From the NCBI RefSeq assembly GCF_014206875.1, contig NZ_JACIJO010000001.1, positions 248,001 to 312,000 of the forward strand: a DNA stretch of 64,000 nucleotides, given 5' to 3'. Both the position numbers and the translations under genes were made by a program. Positions 55,285 to 63,028 of the stretch are shown here, piece after piece (positions within the stretch are counted from its first letter, which is position 1; each line of letters begins with the position of its first letter). Source of the stretch: Algoriphagus iocasae. GTDB lineage: Bacteria > Bacteroidota > Bacteroidia > Cytophagales > Cyclobacteriaceae. The notes beneath the pieces were generated by a model. The model was given only the letters and a program-made list of their open reading frames with translations, ran no database searches and was not told the origin of the DNA.

Positions 55285-55308
55285 TAAATATAATTAGTAT
55301 AACAAATA
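55285..55308 (-). promoter_or_regulatory. MarR-type operator and likely -7 box before the ferredoxin reductase gene
   Basis: The dyad ATTAGTATAACAAAT (55294-55308) lies within a 19-bp block (55290-55308) that matches 17 of 19 bases of the site before marR. A minus-strand TATATTTA (55285-55292, one base off TAnnTTTG) touches it. Geometry suits repression by the upstream-encoded MarR. Confidence 0.6.
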
Positions 55309-55309
55309 C

Positions 55310-55762
55310 TTATTCTTCTTCTGTTTCCTGACCACCTAGATTCATGTAGATGGTGTTTAATATTCTTTTAAATTCTTCGAAATCAGTCTCACTGAGATTC
55401 TCCCAGGCCTTTTCCCTGATTTCAAGAATTTGAGGACGCAAAGCTCTTACTTTTTCCTCACCGGAAGTAGTCAGATGAAGCTGAAAACTTCTTCGGTCAT
55501 TGGGATTCGGTATCCGCTCCATATATCCCTTTTTACAAAGTAGATCTATGATCCTTGTCAAAGTCGGATGGTCCTTAAATACCAATTGTGCCAACTGTGT
55601 CTGACTGAGCAAGTGATTTTCTGATAGATTTTTTAGAACCAACCATTGGTCTACAGTCACATCAAATTCACCGGATTTAAACTGTTGCTGGGCATACTGC
55701 TTTACCTTTCGCGCAGTGCGATCGAGTAGAAAAGAATACTTTGCAAATTGCTCGTGTGTCAT
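55310..55762 (-). CDS. MarR-family transcriptional regulator
   Basis: 150 aa winged-helix protein: dimerisation helices at both ends, recognition segment LSQTQLAQLVFKDHPTLTRIIDLL (cut at ~53-76), wing MERIPNPNDRRSFQLHLT. Such repressors release DNA on binding phenolic or oxidising ligands. It is upstream of the ferredoxin reductase and ferredoxin on the same strand. Its promoter -7 box is overlapped by a dyad repeated before the reductase gene. Confidence 0.9.
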   Translation of the reverse strand: MTHEQFAKYSFLLDRTARKVKQYAQQQFKSGEFDVTVDQWLVLKNLSENHLLSQTQLAQLVFKDHPTLTRIIDLLCKKGYMERIPNPNDRRSFQLHLTTSGEEKVRALRPQILEIREKAWENLSETDFEEFKRILNTIYMNLGGQETEEE

Positions 55763-55766
55763 ACAA

Positions 55767-55787
55767 ATAATTAGTGTGACAAATATA
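55767..55787 (-). promoter_or_regulatory. marR promoter -7 box overlapping a MarR-type operator
   Basis: On the minus strand TATATTTG (55780-55787) is a perfect -7 box. It overlaps the dyad ATTAGTGTGACAAAT (plus strand 55771-55785), whose half-sites read ATTAGT and ATTTGT. The dyad ends 9 bp from the start codon, fitting autorepression. Confidence 0.65.
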
Positions 55788-55891
55788 TGAATTTTCTGAA
55801 TTCATAAAACAATTCTCTATAAAATTTATAGGGTTTGTGATATAAAAGACAAAAGTATTAAAAGAGAGGATTTTAAAAAGCCTGGGATGGG

Positions 55892-56863
55892 TTAATTTTT
55901 ACCTAAAAATGAAATGAAATCGGAAAGCGTGGAAAAGGATTTTCCTTCAAATTCTAAAGAAAAAGGGGATTTGTTAACCGTAATCATTGAATCCTGAACT
56001 TTTACTCTGGATTTTTCCAATGCCTTTTTTACCCAATAACTGAAAATTGGATCACCGATTATTTTCCAATTATCCTCTTCAGTTTTTTTCTTGATTCTAC
56101 CTTTATCTGCATCAAAATGGAATTTTTCTCCCGGCAATAAATGGTTGATTTTTCCGGAAATCACCAATTCTTCCGGGATTCCAGAGATCAAAGGAATCCC
56201 ACAATTCAAAATCCAGAATTGATCTGCTGTCTCCATAGCGATCTCTAGATCGTGAGTGACAACCAAAATCGCTTTCTTTTCTTTTTGGGCAATTTCACGC
56301 AGCAAATGCATAATCTCATATCGATTTACCAAATCCAAATGAGCCGTAGGTTCATCCAAAATCATAATCGCTCCATCTTGAGCCAAAGCTCTGGCAATCA
56401 TTGCTTTTTGTCTTTGTCCATCACTGATTTCACTGAGACGCTCATTTTCCAGATACCCGATTTTCGTCAATGAAAGTGCATTCTTGACAGCTGCTTTGTC
56501 TTCTTCATCGAGCCTTCCAGTCCAGCTGGTATGTACTATTCTTCCCAGTGCGACCAACTGTCCCACCGTCATATTTCCAGGGAAAATCGGCTCAGTCAAA
56601 ACCACAGAAAGTGTCTTAGCCAAATCGGAAATAGTAAACTTGGAGATCTCTTTTTGATCAATTTTTATGGAGCCGTTCCAAGGTGTCAACTGACCTAAAA
56701 TCGCCTTTACCAGCGTGGATTTCCCTACACCATTTGGCCCAAGCAAACAGGTGAGTTCACCCGTATACAATTCGAAATCCAGACTTTCCAAAACTTCTTT
56801 CCGAAGGTTTCCTTTTTGGTAACCCAAAGTCAAATTCTTTCCTATGATCGCGGGGTTTTTCAT
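55892..56863 (-). CDS. btuD: ABC transporter ATP-binding protein, BtuD/FecE type, with C-terminal extension
   Basis: 323 aa. Walker A GPNGVGKST at 42-50, signature ISDGQRQKAMIARAL (SDG variant common in this group), Walker B IMILDEPTAHLD. The usual ATPase is ~255 aa; here ~70 extra residues (~250-323) form a small alpha/beta tail of unknown role. It couples to the FecCD permease encoded 2 bp upstream. The B12 substrate is inferred from the riboswitch and receptor across the divergent gap. Confidence 0.85.
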   Translation of the reverse strand: MKNPAIIGKNLTLGYQKGNLRKEVLESLDFELYTGELTCLLGPNGVGKSTLVKAILGQLTPWNGSIKIDQKEISKFTISDLAKTLSVVLTEPIFPGNMTVGQLVALGRIVHTSWTGRLDEEDKAAVKNALSLTKIGYLENERLSEISDGQRQKAMIARALAQDGAIMILDEPTAHLDLVNRYEIMHLLREIAQKEKKAILVVTHDLEIAMETADQFWILNCGIPLISGIPEELVISGKINHLLPGEKFHFDADKGRIKKKTEEDNWKIIGDPIFSYWVKKALEKSRVKVQDSMITVNKSPFSLEFEGKSFSTLSDFISFLGKN

Positions 56864-56865
56864 GA

Positions 56866-57906
56866 TCAGAATTCTTTGCTGAAGTTTTTCTTTAAAACCA
56901 GGCTGATGACAATTGGAGCACCGATCAAGGATGTGACGGCATTGATTGGTAGAGTTTGAGCCGAACCTGGAATCTGTCCAATAGCATCACAGACCAATAA
57001 TAATGTAGCCCCCAATACAGCCGAAGCAGGAAATAGAATCCGATGATCCACTGATTTCCAAATCATTCTAGCCAAATGAGGAACCGCGATACCGATAAAT
57101 GCGATTGGGCCACAAAATGCGGTGATGCTTCCCGCCAAGATTCCTGTACTCAGGATCATCATCCAACGTAATCTTGTAGGATTGATTCCCATACTTCTGG
57201 CATAGCTTTCTCCCAAAAGCATGGCATTGTAGGACTTGATTGAAAAAATCATTGGGATAATTCCCAAGAATAGGATGAAAATCAACACAAAAACCTGTTC
57301 CCATACTAATCCGCCAAGACTGCCCATGGACCAAACGGTATAAATTTTTAAAGCCTCAGCTCCAGAATAATAAGATAAAACGGAAATGATTGCCGACACA
57401 GCCGACCCAAACATCAATCCAACGATCAACAAAGTCATGCTGTCTTTGATCCTCCAAGCAACCAAACTGACGATGACCAAAACCAGGCCTGCACCCAAAG
57501 TTCCAGCGATTACGGTTGCCCAAGGATTGATGCCAGCTCCCATACCCAGACCTAAAGCCGAACTAGCCAAAATCAGAATTGCAACTCCCAGTCCCGACCC
57601 TGAACTGATTCCCAAAACAAATGGTCCGGCTAGTGGATTTCTGAAAAAAGTCTGCATTTGCAATCCGCTGATGCTGAGTCCGATTCCTGCCAAAATTGCT
57701 AAAATGGCTTTTGGTAATCTATAATTTAAGATGATCTGTTCGTAAGAAGCTTTGGTCCAATCTCCGGAAAACAAACCTGTAATGATTTCCGATATGGAAA
57801 TGCTGACTGAGCCAAGACTGACATTCGTCAGAAAGCTTAAAATCAGCAAGACAATTGCCCCGATGAGATATGTTACAGATCTATTTTTTTTCATTGAGTT
57901 GCTCAT
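56866..57906 (-). CDS. btuC: FecCD-family ABC transporter permease (BtuC-like)
   Basis: 346 aa from the ATG at 57906 (an ATG at 57894 is also possible), ~10 membrane helices. Typical motifs: YRLPKAILAILAGIGLSISG, NPLAGPFVLGISSGSGLGV, MGINPTRLRWMM and GPIAFIGIAVPHLAR. The start overlaps the end of the binding-protein gene. It would import B12 or a corrinoid across the inner membrane. Confidence 0.87.
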   Translation of the reverse strand: MSNSMKKNRSVTYLIGAIVLLILSFLTNVSLGSVSISISEIITGLFSGDWTKASYEQIILNYRLPKAILAILAGIGLSISGLQMQTFFRNPLAGPFVLGISSGSGLGVAILILASSALGLGMGAGINPWATVIAGTLGAGLVLVIVSLVAWRIKDSMTLLIVGLMFGSAVSAIISVLSYYSGAEALKIYTVWSMGSLGGLVWEQVFVLIFILFLGIIPMIFSIKSYNAMLLGESYARSMGINPTRLRWMMILSTGILAGSITAFCGPIAFIGIAVPHLARMIWKSVDHRILFPASAVLGATLLLVCDAIGQIPGSAQTLPINAVTSLIGAPIVISLVLKKNFSKEF

Positions 57907-59029
57907 AAAAATACAACTCATAGTCAGGAAGTAAGTCAGGATGAAGGATTTTAATCAGATCTTTCAGAATCAAATCCGGTCTTATATAGCCCAATTCAAA
58001 ATATTCCAAACCGCCGGTTTCACCTCTTTTTTGGGTGTAGGAATATACTTTCCCATTTTTCCAAGCTTCAAAAGCTTTGTATCGAGGTTCTGACTCTCCC
58101 ATCGTTTCCAGATCCTTAAAGTCAGCTGAACCTATCCAAAAGTCACTTTCTAAGGCCCTATCGAGCACGAATTCATAATTGAGCTGGACACTTCCAGTTC
58201 CTTTTTGATCTTCGAAAATATATTTTCCTCCGGCGTTTTCAAGGATTTTCGCCCCCCAACTTTCACTTCCAGGCGCATACCAAATATCCTGGTACATCAC
58301 TCCACTTAGGACAGTTGGTTTGTCTGTTCCAGATAGGGTAGTGGGTAGACTTTCTGCTTCCAAATAGGAGCTTTCCACCTTTTCAAATTCAGCTTTAGCC
58401 TCCTCATATTTACCTAATAGAATCCCTGTTAATTTGATCCATTCAGCTCTCCCCAAAGGATGTTGCTCTACATATTCCCCGTTAATCACGGCAGGGACAC
58501 CAGCAGCTTTCAATAACTCCAAATACCGAAGGTCATCCCCTAAAGTTGAGATCATGATCCAATCAGGATTGGCATCAATAATCATCTCGGGATTGGCAGC
58601 AGGACCAGAGCCTAAATCTGTGATTTTTCCTTCTTTTATTCTGGCCCGAGTTGTGGTAGAAGAAATCAAATTTAAGTTGGGAAAGGCAACCAGTTTATCG
58701 GTTTCTCCGAGCATATCCAGATGCGGAATTTGAGTGGTCGAAGTAAGAATTACCTTGTTGATCGGAAGCTGAATAATGGCATCAAAATCGTCCTTTGGTT
58801 GATCCGAATTTTCATCTAGAATCAGATAAGAAAAAGTTTTTTCAGCTCCTGTCCAAGGCTTCAAAATTTCCACTTTCCAAAAACCTTCTCCTCTTTCCAT
58901 GGTGAAACCTTTGGCATATTTAGGATTGATTTTCTCTGTTTCAACAGTTGTTTTCTTATCAGTCGTTTGACAGGAAAGTATACTGATTATCAGAAGGAAA
59001 TAAGAGATTTTTGAAACTGTTTTTTTCAT
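57881..59029 (-). CDS. btuF: Periplasmic corrinoid/iron-type binding lipoprotein (BtuF-like)
   Basis: 382 aa with lipobox ILSC, then QTTDKK. Class III (BtuF/FecB) fold: TTQIPHLDMLGETDKLVAFP, MIIDANPDWIMISTLG and DLILKDLIKILHPDLLP at the end. It is divergent from a cobalamin riboswitch and TonB receptor. The specificity (B12) is inferred from that neighbour; the family also binds siderophores and haem. Confidence 0.82.
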   Translation of the reverse strand: MKKTVSKISYFLLIISILSCQTTDKKTTVETEKINPKYAKGFTMERGEGFWKVEILKPWTGAEKTFSYLILDENSDQPKDDFDAIIQLPINKVILTSTTQIPHLDMLGETDKLVAFPNLNLISSTTTRARIKEGKITDLGSGPAANPEMIIDANPDWIMISTLGDDLRYLELLKAAGVPAVINGEYVEQHPLGRAEWIKLTGILLGKYEEAKAEFEKVESSYLEAESLPTTLSGTDKPTVLSGVMYQDIWYAPGSESWGAKILENAGGKYIFEDQKGTGSVQLNYEFVLDRALESDFWIGSADFKDLETMGESEPRYKAFEAWKNGKVYSYTQKRGETGGLEYFELGYIRPDLILKDLIKILHPDLLPDYELYFYEQLNEKK

Positions 59030-59126
59030 TTGAAAAGTAAAAATTCAGGATTCAAAGTAAGCTGTGAATTTTTCCAGTTCCAAAAAAAAGAATTTAGGGC
59101 AGCTTTTTTTTGAATGGAAACACCAC

Positions 59127-59134
59127 TATGTTTG
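59127..59134 (+). promoter_or_regulatory. -7 box (TATGTTTG) in front of the riboswitch
   Basis: A perfect TAnnTTTG match that would start transcription at about 59140, right where the aptamer begins (59141). A TTTG at 59109-59112 is nearer than the usual -33 spacing (14 bp). Confidence 0.55.
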
Positions 59135-59140
59135 CTGCCG

Positions 59141-59335
59141 AAATAGGTTCCTGAATTCTTTTTCGGATTTAGGATTAAAAGGGAATTCGGTGCAACTCCG
59201 AAGCTGTCCCCGCAACTGTAAGCCCACGTGGATTTTTCCACAAAGGATTTTGTCAACCCTCGCCATTGGCCTTGAGAAAAAGAGGCTGAGAAGGCAGACA
59301 AAATTGGGTAAGCCAGGAGACCTGCCATTTCGCTG
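59141..59335 (+). promoter_or_regulatory. Cobalamin (adenosylcobalamin-type) riboswitch aptamer
   Basis: The sequence carries the aptamer consensus: AATAGGTTCC start; GGGAATTCGGTG then CAACTCCGAAGCTGTCCCCG (59193-59212) with GCAACTGTAAGCC; variable stem region; and the closing GTAAGCCAGGAGACCTGCC (59309-59327). It lies on the plus strand upstream of the TonB receptor, so high B12 would shut off receptor synthesis. Confidence 0.95.
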
Positions 59336-59341
59336 ATTCTG

Positions 59342-59387
59342 TGCTTTCGGAGGAAAAGCAATGAAGAATGCACCAAACCGGTTCTGA
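59342..59387 (+). other. Candidate P13 hairpin with Shine-Dalgarno loop and 8-codon ORF
   Basis: TGCTTT (59342-59347) and AAAGCA (59355-59360) form a hairpin with loop CGGAGGA. CGGAG (59348-59352) is complementary to CTCCG (59196-59200) in the aptamer's L5, the expected L5-L13 kissing partner. GGAGG is also a strong Shine-Dalgarno, 7 nt before ATG 59361, which opens an 8-codon frame ending at TGA 59385-59387. That frame is not the receptor frame. Confidence 0.55.
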
Positions 59388-59466
59388 TTTCAGTGCCGGA
59401 CAAGATTCATTTCTTCTATTTTCTCTTCAAGCCCGAGTCGAATGACACAGTTTAATTCGATCAGGC

Positions 59467-61326
59467 ATGATATTGCTTTTGTGGGTAGTTTCTTTCTTTG
59501 GGTCCAGCCCAATGGTCCAGGATACGGTTGTATTAGCTGAAGTGGAAGTCTATGCTCCGAAAATTGAGCGATTTGCTCAAGGTCAAAAAATCCAGGTTTG
59601 GGACAAAAAAGAACTCGAAAATTATGAGGGAAGGGCTTTGGCAGATTTACTGAAGGAGCGATCTCCGGTTTTTGTTCGGCAATACGGAGCAGGAATGCTG
59701 GCTTCTCCATCTTTCCGAGGCACATCGGCTGGTAATACGGCTTTGTTTTGGAATGGGCTTCCGATTAATAGTCCTTCGCTGGGTCAGAGCGACCTTTCCA
59801 TTTTGCCGATTCAGGCAATCGATCAAGTAAGTCTTCAATTTGGAAATGCAGGGGCTCTTTTCGGCAATGAAGCAATAGGCGGCAGTTTGCATTTGCAAAA
59901 CCAACTTCAGTTCTCCAAAGGTTTTCACGCTTCCCTTTCTCAACAATTTGGAAGTTTTGGTGCTTTTAAAACCGGGATTCAGGGTTCTTTTTCAAATGAG
60001 ATATTCAGCTCATCCACCAAGGTTTACCGAGAGTTTGCAAAGAACAATTTCCCCTATCAGGATTTGGGCCAGATTGGAACACCTGAAGTAAAAGAAGATC
60101 ATGCCCAGTTTAAGCAAATAGGTTTTGTCCAGGATTTTGGCTGGAATATCAATTCGAATTCTCAACTGAAAGCAGCTTTTTGGTTGAATAAAAGCAACCG
60201 GGAAATTCAGCCGGTCATGGGATCCAATACGAATGATTTGCAAGAAGATCAAAGTTTCCGGGCTGTTTTGGATTATTACCGTTTTGGATCTGGCTCTGTT
60301 TGGAATCTGAAGACCGGATTGGTAAAAGATCAATTGGATTTTAATGGCAGCCTCAGCCGAACGGATCAATATTTCCTTGCGACTGATTACGATCAAACAT
60401 TTTCTGAAAAGCTGGCCATCAAGGGTGGTATCCGATTTACCCAAATGCAAGCAGATTTAAGTTCGTATAGTACCAGCGATCAGCGTATTGAAATTTACCA
60501 ATCGACAAAATATAAGCCTTCAAAGGATATTACCCTTTCCCTCAATCTCCGTGAATTGGTTTATCAAGATCAGTTTGCACCTTTCGCTCCAAGTATAGGC
60601 TTGGATTGGGGACTTTGGAATAATGAAAGCAGTTCGCTTTTACTTCAATCATCATTTGGGAGAGGATTTAAAGTGCCGACTTTAAACGATCGTTTTTGGG
60701 AACCAGGAGGAAATCCCAATCTTTTGCCGGAGGAAAGTTGGAGTGGGGAAATCGGATTCCTTTGGAAAGTAAATGGCGATAGTCAGTGGTCAAACCAACT
60801 GACATATTACCGAATGAGTGTAGATAATTGGATCATTTGGTTGCCTCAGGGTTCAGTTTGGATACCGGAAAATATCAAGCATGTTTCTAATCAAGGGATT
60901 GAATATCAAGGGGAAACCTCTGGTAAACTTGGTTCGCTGGACTGGGGGATTGATTGGTCTTATACTTGGAGCCGAGCAGTGACTACTTCTGGAATAGGTG
61001 AGACGGATCCTGCGATCGGGAAACAACTGCCATATACCCCGCAACATCAGGCAAATGCGAAAATCAGAGTTTCCAGAGATGGGATATCTACATACCTGTC
61101 CACTTTTTTCGTTGGAGAACGATCCGTCACCGCGGATAATCCCAGAATGATGCCTAGCTATCAGTTATTCAATTTTGGTTTGGCCTATGATCAGCTGAAA
61201 TGGAGAAAGCTCGCCTTTCCTGTCAGGTTTCAAATAAACAATCTTTTCAATACCGACTATCAGGTGCTATATCTGCGTGCCATGCCGGGAAGGTCTTTTC
61301 AATTTAATTTATCAATAAGAATATGA
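59467..61326 (+). CDS. btuB: TonB-dependent receptor for B12 (BtuB-like)
   Basis: 619 aa. The in-frame stop at 59443 and the first ATG at 59467 fix the start; the signal peptide is short (ILLLWVVSFFGSS). A TonB-box-like DTVVLAEVEVYA, plug with ERSPVFVRQYGAG, SFRGTSAGNTALFWNGLPIN, and a 22-strand-type barrel ending in FQFNLSIRI. B12 specificity follows from the riboswitch upstream and the BtuG-like partner (ATGA overlap). Confidence 0.9.
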   Translation: MILLLWVVSFFGSSPMVQDTVVLAEVEVYAPKIERFAQGQKIQVWDKKELENYEGRALADLLKERSPVFVRQYGAGMLASPSFRGTSAGNTALFWNGLPINSPSLGQSDLSILPIQAIDQVSLQFGNAGALFGNEAIGGSLHLQNQLQFSKGFHASLSQQFGSFGAFKTGIQGSFSNEIFSSSTKVYREFAKNNFPYQDLGQIGTPEVKEDHAQFKQIGFVQDFGWNINSNSQLKAAFWLNKSNREIQPVMGSNTNDLQEDQSFRAVLDYYRFGSGSVWNLKTGLVKDQLDFNGSLSRTDQYFLATDYDQTFSEKLAIKGGIRFTQMQADLSSYSTSDQRIEIYQSTKYKPSKDITLSLNLRELVYQDQFAPFAPSIGLDWGLWNNESSSLLLQSSFGRGFKVPTLNDRFWEPGGNPNLLPEESWSGEIGFLWKVNGDSQWSNQLTYYRMSVDNWIIWLPQGSVWIPENIKHVSNQGIEYQGETSGKLGSLDWGIDWSYTWSRAVTTSGIGETDPAIGKQLPYTPQHQANAKIRVSRDGISTYLSTFFVGERSVTADNPRMMPSYQLFNFGLAYDQLKWRKLAFPVRFQINNLFNTDYQVLYLRAMPGRSFQFNLSIRI

Positions 61327-62372
61327 AGTTAAAATTCAACCAACTAGTAGGAGCCTTAGCTCTTAGTATTTTCTTTTTTTCCTGCGAAAACTCTGAGCCG
61401 GAACAACCATTAGGTGCTTATGAGCAGGGTATTTTGATTATGAATGAAGGAAACTTTGGAACCAATGATGGGGAAGTTTATCACTTAGATCCAAGTACCT
61501 TGACTTTGAAGCCCAATGTTTTTGAAACAGAAAACCTAAGACCATTCGCAGGTCTTTTGGAAGATATGGTGACTGTGAATGGAACACTTTATTTAGTAGC
61601 AAATACTGGCAAAGTGGAAATTGTTGATGCCGGTACATTCAAAAGTCTAGGAGCGGTTTCCGGAGGCTTGGATCAACCAAGATCTTTAGAGGTTGTAGGT
61701 AGTAAACTATTTATTTCTGATTATGGGCCTTATGATGCTTCTTATAATACTCCAGATTCCTATGTGGCTGTTGTCGATGGATTAAATGGAGGTATGGTGA
61801 CCAAAAAGATAGAAGTTTCCAATAAGCCTGAAGATCTAATAGCTTTTGGAAAATACATTTTTGTCGCGGGTTCGGAAGAAGGCAAAGTAGAGATTATTGA
61901 TGCCGATAAAGAGGAAGTGATCAAAGTGCTGGAAGTGGATGGACGTCCTGCTCAGTTTTTTGAAATCGATGGAAAAGTATGGTTGTATTCAACTGGAAAT
62001 GATGAGGTGTATTTCCAGTCTTTCCATATGGATCTCACGAAAGCAACCACCAATTCTTTGCCTGTAGCCAATGCGACGGGTAGAATTGCTTTTGGAAATG
62101 ATAATCTATATTATTTAATCACTAGTACTGGTTGGCCGGAATATCAAGATGGGGTATCCAGAGTTTCTGTATTAGGTTCAGAGCTTGATTTGGATTGGAT
62201 TACCGGTTCAGGTTTTTATGGAATAGGTTATGACAAAGCCAGAAATGAACTTTACTTGGCAAATTCGAATGGTTTCCAGGGGAACGGAACTGTCACAGTT
62301 TATGATGCGGATGGTACCGAGAAAAGAGATTTTGAAGTTGGAAGAGGTCCTTCAGGGTTTCTATTTTATTAA
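61323..62372 (+). CDS. BtuG-like beta-propeller lipoprotein (DUF5074/YncE type)
   Basis: 349 aa with lipobox FFSC, then ENSEPEQ. Seven-bladed propeller repeats: GILIMNEGNFGTNDGEVY, DGLNGGMVTKKIEVSNKPEDL-like blades, KEEVIKVLEVDGRPAQFF, GTVTVYDADGTEKRDFEVG. In Bacteroides BtuG is a surface lipoprotein that captures B12 and hands it to BtuB. The translational coupling to the receptor supports that role here. Confidence 0.85.
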   Translation: MKLKFNQLVGALALSIFFFSCENSEPEQPLGAYEQGILIMNEGNFGTNDGEVYHLDPSTLTLKPNVFETENLRPFAGLLEDMVTVNGTLYLVANTGKVEIVDAGTFKSLGAVSGGLDQPRSLEVVGSKLFISDYGPYDASYNTPDSYVAVVDGLNGGMVTKKIEVSNKPEDLIAFGKYIFVAGSEEGKVEIIDADKEEVIKVLEVDGRPAQFFEIDGKVWLYSTGNDEVYFQSFHMDLTKATTNSLPVANATGRIAFGNDNLYYLITSTGWPEYQDGVSRVSVLGSELDLDWITGSGFYGIGYDKARNELYLANSNGFQGNGTVTVYDADGTEKRDFEVGRGPSGFLFY

Positions 62373-62413
62373 TAAATGAGAATTGATAAAGAGGCATTTT
62401 CTAAAGTCTAAAA

Positions 62414-62487
62414 TTTGTCAGCCTGAGCGGAGTCGAAGGCCTAATGAAGTGAGATAACTGACATTTCGACTTCGCTCAATGTGACAA
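62414..62487. repeat. REP-like imperfect inverted repeat
   Basis: Left arm 62414-62440 (TTTGTCAGCCTGAGCGGAGT followed by CGAAGGC) and right arm 62460-62487 (GACATTTCGACTTCGCTCAA followed by TGTGACAA) are imperfect complements around a ~19-base spacer. The TGAGCGGAGTCGAA core is familiar as an intergenic repeat in many Bacteroidota. It lies between convergent genes. Confidence 0.7.
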
Positions 62488-62517
62488 AAACCAATTTTGA
62501 GAAAGCCACTTTCAATT

Positions 62518-62934
62518 TTAAGCATCTAATTTTTTGCTCATTGAATCTTCAAATTTTTCCAGTAAATGAATATATCGATGCTGAATATTATATAAGAACT
62601 TATCCTCTGTATCGATCGAATAAACAGGATTGTATTGAATTCTATCGATCACCATGTCGAGCCAATCTTTTCCATCATCTATCAAATCTGCGTGAAACGC
62701 CTCGGCGGTCAAATCCCTGGAACCTGAAAAAGGGCCTTTCCCTTGCTTAAGAAAATATTTAGTCATGACTTTCAAAGCCAGTTCATGGGCCACTTCAAAG
62801 TTAGTGATCATCTCTCTCGCCTGAGATTCTTTAAAGCCATGTTTATTAGCACGCTGAACATAGGATCTTAAATCTTCCAGCGCAGTGCTGAATTCCTCAA
62901 AGCATTGTTCACAGGTCTGGGGTAAGGTCTTCAT
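62518..62934 (-). CDS. HI0074-type HEPN protein with degenerate active site
   Basis: 138 aa, all-helical. It aligns by eye with nucleotidyltransferase substrate-binding (HI0074/HEPN) proteins: NFEVAHELALKVMTKY, LTAEAFHADLIDDGKDWLDM, then DRIQYNPVYSIDTEDKF. In active HEPN RNases this last segment reads DRN-x3-H-x-Y; here N is I99 and the catalytic His is P103 (R98 kept). No MNT nucleotidyltransferase gene flanks it, so it looks like an orphan. Its function cannot be stated. Confidence 0.72.
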   Translation of the reverse strand: MKTLPQTCEQCFEEFSTALEDLRSYVQRANKHGFKESQAREMITNFEVAHELALKVMTKYFLKQGKGPFSGSRDLTAEAFHADLIDDGKDWLDMVIDRIQYNPVYSIDTEDKFLYNIQHRYIHLLEKFEDSMSKKLDA

Positions 62935-63028
62935 GGGTTTTTCTTTTAATTAAGGTACTAATTTTTAGGAATTGCTTCCTAAAGCTCACGGGGAATTTTG
63001 GAGGGACTTCTTCAATTTCCCCTTCAGA

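Larger units (their letters stand above)
59030..59466. other. 437-bp divergent control region of the B12 locus
   Basis: Holds, on the plus strand, a -7 box, a cobalamin riboswitch, a hairpin and an 8-codon ORF. On the minus strand, upstream of btuF, I see no second riboswitch and no clear promoter, only an A/T-rich leader of ~110 bp. Confidence 0.7.

Noticed and set aside
59026..59403. Minus-strand ORF of 125 codons across the riboswitch
   Set aside because: It is antisense to a well-conserved structured RNA, shows no recognisable protein features and is explained as a chance frame.
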